From a virus, in the IMG/VR virus record IMGVR_UViG_3300021368_001768, positions 1-24,425 of that record: a DNA stretch of 24,425 bases. One strand, 5' to 3'. Shown here piece after piece: positions 15,001 through 22,111 of this stretch (position 1 is its first letter; the number at the start of each line of letters is the position of its first letter). The translations under genes were made by a program, and so were the position numbers. The notes under the pieces were generated by a model. The model saw only the letters and a list, made by a program, of their open reading frames with translations, did no database searches and was not told the DNA's origin.

Positions 15001-18000
15001 AACCAAGTAAGGGCAACTGATACCCTGGACTTCAGACCAAGAGTTGCTGAGTTCACCTCAACCACATCCTCACCATTTGACTTCCCCGCAAGATCTTTCA
15101 CAGCGGTTCCTAAATTAATTCTTGCTCCAAACGAGTCTTCTCGTTTAGGTTATGATTATTATCTTGGAAGAATTGATAAGATTTACATTGATAAGTTTGG
15201 TACATTCATTGTACAAAAAGGTGTATCTGGTATTGATCCTAAAGCACCAACAAAGATTGACACAGTAATGGAGATTGGTACAGTTACCCTTCCTCCATAT
15301 CTCTACAATCCAAGTGATGCACAACTGGATCTTGTAGATAACAGAAGATATACCATGAGAGACATTGGGTATATCGAAGATAGAGTTGAGAATTTAGAGA
15401 GAGTTACTTCACTTTCACTTCTTGAGTTAAACACATCCACATTACAAATTCAAGATGTAGATGGAAATAACAGATTTAAGAGTGGATTCTTTGTTGATGA
15501 TTTTAGAAACAACGAGTTTATTGATCCTGTATTATCTCAGGCTCAGGTTGAACCAGCATCTCAAGAATTATCTCCAGTTGTTAGTAGAAATACTTTAAAG
15601 AGTCAGTTAGCACCAGCTGAAGAACTGATCGATACTGTCTTAGATCTTTCCACTAATTTCAATCTTCTTGATTCAAATGTTAAGAAGACTGGTAAAGCAG
15701 TAACTCTTGATTATACAGAAAATGGTTGGATTGAGCAACCTCTTGCTACCAGAGTAGAGAATGTAAACCCATTCCACGTAGTCCTTTATACAGGAAGTGT
15801 GGAGTTGAACCCTGCTCAGGATAGTTGGGTCAGAACCATCAGGATACCCCCCAGAAACGTCTTTGGTGGTGCCTCTAACATCTCTTTGGGTGGTGGATGG
15901 CGTGTCTTTGCTGGAACGGTAACACAGGTCAGCACACAGGATGTTGTGGTCTCCTCTGGTAATGATGCATTCATGAGATCAAGGAATACTGAGTTCGATA
16001 TCTCAAACATCAAACCACTTACCAAGTTCTATCAATTCTTTGATGGAAATGGATCTGTTGATTTTGTACCCAAACTTCTTGAAATCGCTAGTGATAGTGC
16101 TCTTGAGAACTATGGTGCATCTGGTGAGTTCACAGTTGGTGAAACTGTTCATGGCACCGATTCTGAAGGCAACATCTTAATCAGATTTAGAGTTGCTCAA
16201 TCAAACCATAAGAAAGGACCATTCAATGCTCCTACTTTAACATATAATATTAACCCATATGTAAAGAGTGAAAATCTTCAAACCTCTTACAGTGCTTCAT
16301 CAAAAGTTCTGAACGTTGATACATTTGCACTTTCTGAAGAAGCACAGGGTAGATACTTTGGTTATGTAACCAGAGGTATGAAGTTGGTTGGTCAAGAAAG
16401 TGGAACAACTGCTTATCTGAAAGATCTCAGACTGATTTCTGACAACTATGGTGATCTGCAAGGTACATTCTTCCTGAAGGATCCATATGCTAACCCAGCA
16501 CCTTCTGTAAGAATTGAGACTGGTACTAAGTCATTCAGAGTTACAAATAGCCCAACTAATGCTGAACCACTGCCTGGCAGCAACTTGATTTCAAGTGCTG
16601 AGACAGAATACAAGGCAGAAGGTATCTTCCAGGTCAGACAACTTGTTCAGACCAGAAGAACTATCAACCGTTTCGTCGATCCACTTGCTCAGTCATTCAC
16701 AGTTGGTGGTAACATCGATACAACTTCTGATCCTACAGGAGCAAATGATGATACCAACGGAGCATATCTGACTGCTGTTGATCTGTTCTTTGCTAATAAG
16801 GACAGCAACAACAACCCAGTAAGAGTTGAGATTAGAACTGTTGAACTGGGAACTCCAACAAGAGATGTTATCGGAGATCCTGTTACACTGAGACCTGATG
16901 ATATCACTATCTCCAGAACTGGAGAAATTGCTACTAAGGTTTCCTTCCCATACCCTATCTTCCTTGAGCCATCAAAAGAATATGCGATTGTTATCGTATC
17001 TGAGGCAAGTGATGAGTATGAACTGTGGTGCGCTCGCATGGGTGAGGTCACTGTAAATACTCAGTCACTGCCTGACGCTGAAGCAGTTAGATATACCAAG
17101 CAATTTGCTCTGGGTAGCTTGTTCAAGTCACAGAACGGAACAATCTGGACTGCTGACCAGTATCAAGATCTTAAGTTCAAACTGTATAAGGCGAACTTCA
17201 CTTCCACCTCAGGTACTGCCTACTTCTATAATCCAACTCTGGATGAGAGCAATGGTTATGTTCAGGTTCTTGGTAACAATGCAGTTACCACTCTGCCTAA
17301 GACTCGAACACTGGGTATCACTACTGCGTATGATGTAGTAACTCAAAATACTCTGGTTACTGGTAGAAAGGTTGTTGGTTCTGAAGATTTTGTAAGTGCG
17401 ACTATTGTTGGGACGGGTAGTTCCGTTGCCAATATTAGTGTCAATTCTGGCGGAACAGGTTATGTATCCGATACAATGGTTGATACTTATAATATTGTTG
17501 GTGAAGGAACTGGTCTAAAACTCAATATTACTGCTGATGCGGATGGTGTTATTACTGGAGTATCTAGAGCTGTTGATGGTTCTGATATTCAACACGGAAA
17601 TGGATATCAACAAGGTGATATAGTTGGTATTGTAACATCCACTGTTTCTTCTGCTACTGGTTCTGGTGCAAGAATAAACATTACATCTAAAATTGGTGTA
17701 GATACTCTCTACTTGAGTGATATTAAAGGTGATACCTTTACAACTGGTATTGGAGTAAGTTTCAGAGATGATGTTGGAACTTTAGTTTCACTTGCCAATA
17801 CTACCATTCTTTCTTACACCGAAACCGGTGGTGTTAATTCTGGTGAATATCTGAAAGTCAATCATTTTGATCATGGTATGTACTCAGATACTAATGATGT
17901 GATCATTAGTGACGTACAAACTAATATTGCACCAACAACACTTTCTTCCGACTTAACATCTCAAGAAGTTGATATTATCAATGTAACAGATTCTTCCAAT

Positions 18001-19188
18001 TTTGCCAACTTTGAAGGAATGCCTGTAAGTGCAACTAATCTTGGATATGTATTGATTGAGAATGAAATCATTGCATATGATGCAGTAAGTGCAGGTGTTC
18101 TTGAAATTGCAACAAATGGTAGAGGTATTGATTCTACATTAACAATTGAACACTCTAATAATCAAAAGGTTTCCAAATATGAACTGAATGGTGTTTCTCT
18201 GAGAAGAATTAACACCACACACGATATTAGTAATATTGATATTGGACTTGATCATTATCATGTCAGGATTAACAGAGTATCACCTGGTGTAGATAGAAGC
18301 AGTGATAATCTGACTTCAAGAGCACCTGAGCTTTCATTTAATAATGAAGCAGATCTTGGTGGAACTAATATCAAGGCATCTGAGAACATTCAGTTTGGTT
18401 CATTGATCCCCAATTACTATATTGCTACACCTGGTTCTTCTACATCTGCAACTGCTAAGATTAGAACTGTAACAGGAACTAGTGTTGATGGATCTGAAGT
18501 TTCCTTTGTAGATAGTGGATTTGAGGACGTTGAACTCAACAAAGTAAATCTACTGAGTTCTACTAGAGTAGTTGCTTCTCAAGTAAATGAGAATTTACAT
18601 CTCTCTGGTCTTCCTAGAAGTAAGTCATTTACTACTGCAGTAACTTTAACTACATCTGATAATAATCTTTCTCCTATAATTTACACTGATGCTGCATACA
18701 CAGAATTCAGAAATAGTCGTGTAAACAATCCAGTTACTGACTATGCGGGAGACAATAGAGTTAACTCACTATTCTTTGATCCTAACGCAGGTGTTTATGT
18801 TTCTAACGTTGTAAATCTTACTCAACCAGCAACAACACTGAAACTCATAATTGCTGCTTATAGACACTCCACTGCTGATATAAGAGCACTTTATAGTCTT
18901 GTAAGAGCAGATTCTTCTGAAGTAGAACAAGAGTTTGAGTTGTTCCCTGGTTACGATAATACAATTTTATCGTCAAGTGGAGAATTGCAAGTTACTGATC
19001 CTCTTAAGAATAGCGGAAGATCTGATGTATTCGTACCAGCAAGTCTTGAAAATCAATTCTTAGAGTACGAATTTACTGCGAATAACTTGGATCTATTCAC
19101 TGGATATAGAATCAAATTAATTATGGCAGGTACAAGTCAGGCTCATGCACCAAGAATTAAAGACCTTAGAACTATTGCTGTAAGATGA
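12028..19188 (+). CDS. DUF4815-type giant virion structural protein (baseplate/fibre-associated)
   Basis: This 2,386-residue virion protein has the DUF4815 signature. Its N-terminus reads NPYYDDFDAADNFYKVLFKP, then VQARELTTLQSILQNQIEDFG (residues about 31-51). The second conserved part (residues about 999-1171) contains DTLDFRPRV, YYLGRIDKIYID, RRYTMRDIGYIEDRVENLER (a probable helical hairpin or coiled coil) and RFKSGFFVDDF. It is followed by QPLATRVENVNPFHVV (about 1237), a DPLAQSFTV to YELWCARMGE domain (1551-1673), and a C-terminal domain from about 2193 that ends in APRIKDLRTIAVR. Repeated GxxSGxxGxV segments occur near residues 98, 475, 860 and 1450, and GxGY modules near 1805. The gene lies between gp8 and the neck genes, where T4 has gp9-gp12 and wac, so it probably forms a peripheral baseplate or fibre-attachment part. 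The family is recurrent in marine myoviruses, but its place in the particle is not known to me. Confidence 0.88.
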   Translation: MAQKTDLNVNPYYDDFDAADNFYKVLFKPGYPVQARELTTLQSILQNQIEDFGSHIFKEGSIVIPGNIAYDGQFYAVKLNPTNLGVDVSVYINNFIGKKITGQNSGTTATIQYVAMPDGNNIEDLTIYVKYLDSDNNYEFNQFPDNESFFASESIVYGNTTIAAGTVFASSLASNSTAIGSAAFIGDGVFFIRGYFVNVTKQTLLLDEYSNTPSYRVGLKITESLINAKDDSSLYDNAKGFTNYAAPGADRLKIGLTLSKKLISDTNDTDFVELLRVDDGKIKILETKTEYNKLRDYLAERTYDESGDYSITPFQPSIHNSLNDRLGNDGLFFSDELTDEGNTPSDDLMCVKLSPGKAYVRGYDVETISAKILDVEKPRDTKKVTSTSIPFEMGNLLRVFDVSGIPHYREAVDLHDQVDGGGTVIGSARVYSFGATDATYAGDATQFDLYLYDIQTYTELTINQQLSSMQAPVGSYIKGKSSGATGFLVTNVGGGATTIRIRQTSGSFAPGEQIQVNGVDDVPVVNFQAGHRTITEIRVFDSKDIKSAVQASGGGFPGFTATAVLSYTDIPGGTISGSNTFTPDGGAYTELQVGDIISYYASGGGDRRWNRVTAVISGGTSFTIAALSSAVAGVFDVSVENGTYTSIKKAVSEIRNEDKGFLYAELPDANVASVSLSGSELHVTEQVTGKTIASSQVTVSTSDFPDITNSFLTPFDAERYLVSSSGGGIGTVTSDSFALNANSTTATLSGLTDGSNVVINATLVKQNIQSKVKEFSRSKVLNIDLSKYTKSGTGINTSVGDGLTHNMFYGLRVQDEEISLNVPDVTNVVAVYESLDASAPTLDVFEFTSTADVTNNAVIGENFTGTDSKAIARVVTKPSANRLGIVYLSPQKFNAGEEVTFDESNIVTNIQTIVTGNFKDVTNSFGLDKGQKDQYYDYSRLVRTKDSNIPSRRLLVVYDHYIIPTDDDGDVFTVLSYDSDRFTNDIPLIGKNQVRATDTLDFRPRVAEFTSTTSSPFDFPARSFTAVPKLILAPNESSRLGYDYYLGRIDKIYIDKFGTFIVQKGVSGIDPKAPTKIDTVMEIGTVTLPPYLYNPSDAQLDLVDNRRYTMRDIGYIEDRVENLERVTSLSLLELNTSTLQIQDVDGNNRFKSGFFVDDFRNNEFIDPVLSQAQVEPASQELSPVVSRNTLKSQLAPAEELIDTVLDLSTNFNLLDSNVKKTGKAVTLDYTENGWIEQPLATRVENVNPFHVVLYTGSVELNPAQDSWVRTIRIPPRNVFGGASNISLGGGWRVFAGTVTQVSTQDVVVSSGNDAFMRSRNTEFDISNIKPLTKFYQFFDGNGSVDFVPKLLEIASDSALENYGASGEFTVGETVHGTDSEGNILIRFRVAQSNHKKGPFNAPTLTYNINPYVKSENLQTSYSASSKVLNVDTFALSEEAQGRYFGYVTRGMKLVGQESGTTAYLKDLRLISDNYGDLQGTFFLKDPYANPAPSVRIETGTKSFRVTNSPTNAEPLPGSNLISSAETEYKAEGIFQVRQLVQTRRTINRFVDPLAQSFTVGGNIDTTSDPTGANDDTNGAYLTAVDLFFANKDSNNNPVRVEIRTVELGTPTRDVIGDPVTLRPDDITISRTGEIATKVSFPYPIFLEPSKEYAIVIVSEASDEYELWCARMGEVTVNTQSLPDAEAVRYTKQFALGSLFKSQNGTIWTADQYQDLKFKLYKANFTSTSGTAYFYNPTLDESNGYVQVLGNNAVTTLPKTRTLGITTAYDVVTQNTLVTGRKVVGSEDFVSATIVGTGSSVANISVNSGGTGYVSDTMVDTYNIVGEGTGLKLNITADADGVITGVSRAVDGSDIQHGNGYQQGDIVGIVTSTVSSATGSGARINITSKIGVDTLYLSDIKGDTFTTGIGVSFRDDVGTLVSLANTTILSYTETGGVNSGEYLKVNHFDHGMYSDTNDVIISDVQTNIAPTTLSSDLTSQEVDIINVTDSSNFANFEGMPVSATNLGYVLIENEIIAYDAVSAGVLEIATNGRGIDSTLTIEHSNNQKVSKYELNGVSLRRINTTHDISNIDIGLDHYHVRINRVSPGVDRSSDNLTSRAPELSFNNEADLGGTNIKASENIQFGSLIPNYYIATPGSSTSATAKIRTVTGTSVDGSEVSFVDSGFEDVELNKVNLLSSTRVVASQVNENLHLSGLPRSKSFTTAVTLTTSDNNLSPIIYTDAAYTEFRNSRVNNPVTDYAGDNRVNSLFFDPNAGVYVSNVVNLTQPATTLKLIIAAYRHSTADIRALYSLVRADSSEVEQEFELFPGYDNTILSSSGELQVTDPLKNSGRSDVFVPASLENQFLEYEFTANNLDLFTGYRIKLIMAGTSQAHAPRIKDLRTIAVR

Positions 19189-19388
19189 TAAGAGTTGAAG
19201 GGCACCAGCATCTTTACAGAGATGAAAAAACTGGTGCCATAGTCAATTGTGATAATGTGGCATACAATCAATATGTCTCTTCTCTCAAAAGAAGATCCTC
19301 TCAAAAAAGAGAACTATCTGAAATGAGAAAAGAGATTGATGAACTAAAGTCATTAGTAAAGGAGATTTTAAATGGAAATGAATCCTGA
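19185..19388 (+). CDS. Small protein with C-terminal coiled coil
   Basis: A 67-residue protein of unknown function. The N-terminus (MIRVEGHQHLYRDEKTGAIV) looks like a small beta unit. Residues about 32-64 form a charged amphipathic helix with heptad-like spacing (KRELSEMRKEIDELKSLVKEIL), probably a coiled coil. Its ATG overlaps the previous stop (ATGA, 19185-19188), so translation is probably coupled to the DUF4815 gene. Its 3' end overlaps the next gene by 17 bases. From memory, short proteins starting this way occur beside structural and packaging genes of marine T4-like phages. An assembly or scaffolding role is only a guess. Confidence 0.75.
   Translation: MIRVEGHQHLYRDEKTGAIVNCDNVAYNQYVSSLKRRSSQKRELSEMRKEIDELKSLVKEILNGNES
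19361..19364 (+). promoter_or_regulatory. Shine-Dalgarno site that decides the 19372 start
   Basis: GGAG lies seven bases before the ATG at 19372, inside the end of the preceding gene. It is one of the few clear ribosome binding sites in the window; most other starts rely on stop/start overlap. Confidence 0.6.
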
Positions 19389-19557
19389 TGATATTTCATT
19401 AGAAACAATGAATAAGTCTTTTGCCTATGAAAAACTGGCGAGAGACGTAGATGATATCGATGATCCTAGGGTTTTAAGAGAACTTGCGAAGTGTTATATC
19501 AAATTATATTTTAAACAACAAGAAGTTGTAGGTAGGATGGGAGCACCGACGATATAA
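19372..19557 (+). CDS. Small hypothetical late protein
   Basis: A 61-residue, mostly helical acidic protein with no recognised function. Key stretches are SFAYEKLARDVDDIDDPRVL (residues about 11-30) and ELAKCYIKLYFKQQEVVGRM. GGAG at 19361-19364 sits 7 bases before the ATG at 19372, which favours this start over the ATG at 19378. The gene overlaps the end of the upstream coiled-coil gene, and its stop codon lies within a late promoter box. Similar short proteins are, as far as I recall, conserved in cyanophages at this place. Confidence 0.75.
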   Translation: MEMNPDDISLETMNKSFAYEKLARDVDDIDDPRVLRELAKCYIKLYFKQQEVVGRMGAPTI

Positions 19558-19560
19558 ATA
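19553..19560 (+). promoter_or_regulatory. T4-type late promoter box upstream of the fibre-like genes
   Basis: A second perfect TATAAATA. It overlaps the TAA stop (19555-19557) of the 61-residue gene and ends 26 bases before the ATG at 19587, in the short gap 19558-19586. It probably starts a late transcript covering the fibre-like, neck and tail-completion genes, since no comparable box is seen between here and the right edge. Confidence 0.78.
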
Positions 19561-19586
19561 TATACTAGGTTCCCTATATTCAGTTC

Positions 19587-19814
19587 ATGGCTGATATTAA
19601 AGTTAGAGTAGGTCAATCACCAGCAGTTAAAGTTACTTCCTCCTTGGGCGGCGCTCAGGGAGGTTCTTTAGCAGAATTGAGTGATGTCACGATTAGTAAT
19701 CCAGTAGATGGAACAGTTTTGGTTTACAACAACACTTCTAAGAAGTTTGAAGGAACTAATACTTTAACTACTGGAAACGATCAAACCTTAACTATTAATG
19801 GTGGTGTCTTCTAA
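19587..19814 (+). CDS. Short fibre-like structural protein
   Basis: A 75-residue protein starting MADIKVRVGQ. Its middle (LSDVTISNPVDGTVLVYNN, residues about 31-49) matches a segment that recurs in tail-fibre and appendage proteins of marine phages. It is the first gene after the late promoter at 19553-19560. Its stop overlaps the next start (TAATG at 19812-19816), so it is probably translated together with the following fibre-like protein and may be its partner or base. No strong Shine-Dalgarno is seen. The assignment rests on motif and position only. Confidence 0.7.
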   Translation: MADIKVRVGQSPAVKVTSSLGGAQGGSLAELSDVTISNPVDGTVLVYNNTSKKFEGTNTLTTGNDQTLTINGGVF

Positions 19815-21085
19815 TGGCAACCAAAATTCAACTAAAAAGATCATCAGGTTCTGCGTTACCAACAACAATTGCTTATGGTGAATTAGCGCACATCTCTGGT
19901 GTTGGTAGTTTTGGTGGTGCTGACCAATATAAAGATAGACTTTACATCGGTCATAATGATGCATCATCACCGAACATAGTTCCTGTAGGTGGTCGTTATT
20001 ATACATCAATGATGGACCACACTCCTGGTGCCATTGCTGCTGTAACTAATAGTGTTAACACTGATGGTGGTATAGTTGTTGTATTAGATAGTGATAGAAA
20101 AGTTGATCAATTCAATGTTGATAACTTAAGACTTGATGGAAATACTGTATCATCAACTAATGTTAACGGGAATATTATACTGGACCCTAATGGGAATGGA
20201 AGGGTAGTATTTGAAGGTGCTGCAATTGATATAAACAAACCATTATTTCTTAATGCACCAGCTACTTTTAATTATGGTGTTGCGATTAATAATATTGGAA
20301 TCTCAACAGATTTAATTAGAACAACCAGTGGTGATACATTATACATTGATCCATATCCTGATGGATTGGATAGTGATGGTACTGTTATCATCAAGGGTAA
20401 CCTGCAAGTCGATGGAACCTCGACGATTGTTAATTCAAATGATTTAACAATTACTGAACCTATTATTACTTTAGGTCTCACTACAACAACAAGAACTGTA
20501 ACACAAACAGTTCAAGCTGGAGTTTCAACTATAACGATTGACTCTGTTGTCGGTCTTAATACCGGAGATAAAGTTGAGGGTAGTGCTTCTATTAGTGCTG
20601 GTACAACCATTACTGGTATTAATGCAACTACTGAAATTATTTCTATCAGCAATGTAACCACTGCTGGTATTTCAACTCAAACTCAACTTCTGTTCACAGT
20701 AAATGTAGATACAAATACTGATAGAGGTGTTGCATTCCATTACAACACCAGTGAGGGTGCTAGTAATTCTAAGAAGGGATTCTTTGGATATATTGACACA
20801 ACAAACTCTGGTAGTTCTGCTGTTCAGAGATCTTGGACTTATATTCCTGAAGCAACTATTACTAGTGACGTTGTAACTGGTACTAGAGGTTACCTAGATA
20901 TTAAAGGAATTTATTATCAGACTGGTGACTATAACTTGAATGGTATGGTCTACTTTGATGTAAATGGTCTCCAAACATCAACAGTATCACCTGGTTCTGG
21001 AATTAGTACATCAAACTTTGTTATGACTACTGATTCATCAAATGTTCCTACTTGGACTAGTACATTAGATGGAGGATCTTATTGA
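19814..21085 (+). CDS. Fibre-like structural protein
   Basis: A 423-residue appendage protein. The N-terminus MATKIQLKRSSG, with GELAH and DRLYIG further on (residues about 22-46), is the pattern of phage fibre N-terminal domains of the 'IQLRR' type. It is followed by a beta-rich body with NGNIILDPNGNGRVVFEG (about residues 118-135) and Thr/Ser/Gly-rich strands. The end (VMTTDSSNVPTWTSTLDGG) is typical of cyanophage fibre-like proteins as I recall them. It sits just before the neck genes, the position of T4 wac (fibritin), but I see no fibritin coiled coil in it. A trimeric fibre at neck or baseplate is likely; the receptor, if any, cannot be told. Confidence 0.75.
   Translation: MATKIQLKRSSGSALPTTIAYGELAHISGVGSFGGADQYKDRLYIGHNDASSPNIVPVGGRYYTSMMDHTPGAIAAVTNSVNTDGGIVVVLDSDRKVDQFNVDNLRLDGNTVSSTNVNGNIILDPNGNGRVVFEGAAIDINKPLFLNAPATFNYGVAINNIGISTDLIRTTSGDTLYIDPYPDGLDSDGTVIIKGNLQVDGTSTIVNSNDLTITEPIITLGLTTTTRTVTQTVQAGVSTITIDSVVGLNTGDKVEGSASISAGTTITGINATTEIISISNVTTAGISTQTQLLFTVNVDTNTDRGVAFHYNTSEGASNSKKGFFGYIDTTNSGSSAVQRSWTYIPEATITSDVVTGTRGYLDIKGIYYQTGDYNLNGMVYFDVNGLQTSTVSPGSGISTSNFVMTTDSSNVPTWTSTLDGGSY
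21071..21075 (+). promoter_or_regulatory. Ribosome binding site for the 51-residue coiled-coil gene
   Basis: GGAGG stands 9 bases before the ATG at 21085, inside the last codons of the fibre-like gene. It supports translation of the short downstream frame. Confidence 0.65.
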
Positions 21086-21240
21086 TGAATGATGAAGTTG
21101 ACGTGAATGCATTGATTACTCTATATAATCAAAAAGTATCGCAATTATCAAATCAAGTTATATTATTAGAAGCAAAGTTACAAACTTTGACGCAAGATTA
21201 TCAAGAACTGAAAGAGAAGCACCAATCTACGTATGAATAG
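21085..21240 (+). CDS. Small coiled-coil protein between the fibre and neck genes
   Basis: A 51-residue frame, easily missed because of its size. It begins MNDEVDVNALITLYNQKVSQ and continues as one long helix with regularly spaced Leu/Ile/Val (LSNQVILLEAKLQTLTQDYQ), a good candidate for a coiled coil. A GGAGG at 21071-21075 and a TGATG overlap with the fibre-like gene's stop (21083-21087) support expression. It fills exactly the space before gp13, whose ATG is 7 bases after its stop. Function unknown; I recall short proteins of this type before gp13 in cyanophages. It might help trimerise or attach the fibre, but that is a guess. Confidence 0.78.
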   Translation: MNDEVDVNALITLYNQKVSQLSNQVILLEAKLQTLTQDYQELKEKHQSTYE

Positions 21241-21247
21241 ATAAAAA

Positions 21248-22111
21248 ATGGCAAAACCAACGACAAGACAAGAATTAATTGATTACTGCCTAAGAAGATT
21301 GGGTGCTCCTGTATTGGAGATTAACGTAGATGATGATCAGATTGATGATCTTGTAGATGATACGATTCAATTCTTCAACGAACGCCACTTTGATGGTGTT
21401 GAAAGAATGTATCTCAAGCACAAGATTACTGCAACAGATATTGAGAGAGGGCGTGGATTAACATCTGGAACAACATCAGTAAACAGTGAAACAGGTGTTG
21501 GAATTGTAACTACAACAGGCACTTCTACAAATAGTTCTGGTAACTTTACCTCAACTTTTTACGAAAACTCAAATTATATTCAAGTTCCCGATCCTGTAAT
21601 CGGCATTGAAAAGGTATTCAAATTTAATACAAGTGAGATATCTGGCAGCATGTTCAGTGTCAAATATCAATTGTTTTTGAATGATATGTATAATTTCAAT
21701 TCAATTGATCTTCTACAGTATTCAATGGTAAAGACATATCTTTCTGATATTGATTATCTTCTCACTACTGATAAGCAAATCAGATTTACCAAAAATCAAA
21801 ACAGATTGTATTTGGACGTTGATTTTGCCGAGTTCACTGCTGGAGACTTCATAATCATTGATTGCTTTAGAGCACTTGACCCTGCTAACTTTGCAAAGAT
21901 CTATAACGATTCTTTTGTAAAGAGATATCTTACTGCACTCATTAAGAGACAGTGGGGACAGAACCTCATCAAATTCAGAGGTGTCAAACTGCCAGGTGGT
22001 ATTGAACTGAATGGTAGGGAGATTTATGAAGACGCAGAAAAAGAATTGGATGAAATAAAATCCAAGATGAGCATGGATTATGAATTACCACCTCTCGACT
22101 TTATTGGATAA
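21248..22111 (+). CDS. 13: Neck protein gp13
   Basis: This is neck protein gp13, which in T4 assembles with gp14 beneath the portal to complete the head and receive the tail. The N-terminal 60 residues match the family: RQELIDYCLRRLGAPVLEIN, then DDDQIDDLVDDTIQFF and FDGVERMYLKH. The C-terminal part contains KRYLTALIKRQWGQNL (about 220-235) and KLPGGIELNGREIYEDAEKE, also typical. Its 287 residues are close to T4's 309. Residues about 70-105 are a Thr/Ser/Gly-rich linker. The stop overlaps the gp14 start (TAATG, 22109-22113), which suits a pair that works together. Confidence 0.95.
   Translation: MAKPTTRQELIDYCLRRLGAPVLEINVDDDQIDDLVDDTIQFFNERHFDGVERMYLKHKITATDIERGRGLTSGTTSVNSETGVGIVTTTGTSTNSSGNFTSTFYENSNYIQVPDPVIGIEKVFKFNTSEISGSMFSVKYQLFLNDMYNFNSIDLLQYSMVKTYLSDIDYLLTTDKQIRFTKNQNRLYLDVDFAEFTAGDFIIIDCFRALDPANFAKIYNDSFVKRYLTALIKRQWGQNLIKFRGVKLPGGIELNGREIYEDAEKELDEIKSKMSMDYELPPLDFIG

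Noticed and set aside
16689-17051. Minus-strand open frame of 120 codons
   Set aside because: It lies wholly within the conserved part of the DUF4815 gene, has no promoter or ribosome binding site, and its sequence looks like a complement of coding DNA; every supported gene is on the + strand.
19800-19820. Programmed frameshift joining the 75- and 423-residue proteins
   Set aside because: No slippery heptamer or downstream stem is apparent at the junction; the second gene has its own ATG and a typical fibre N-terminus, so a coupled start explains it better.
19814-21240. Diversity-generating retroelement target in the fibre-like gene
   Set aside because: There is no reverse transcriptase, no template repeat and no AAY-rich variable region or C-type lectin ending in the window.
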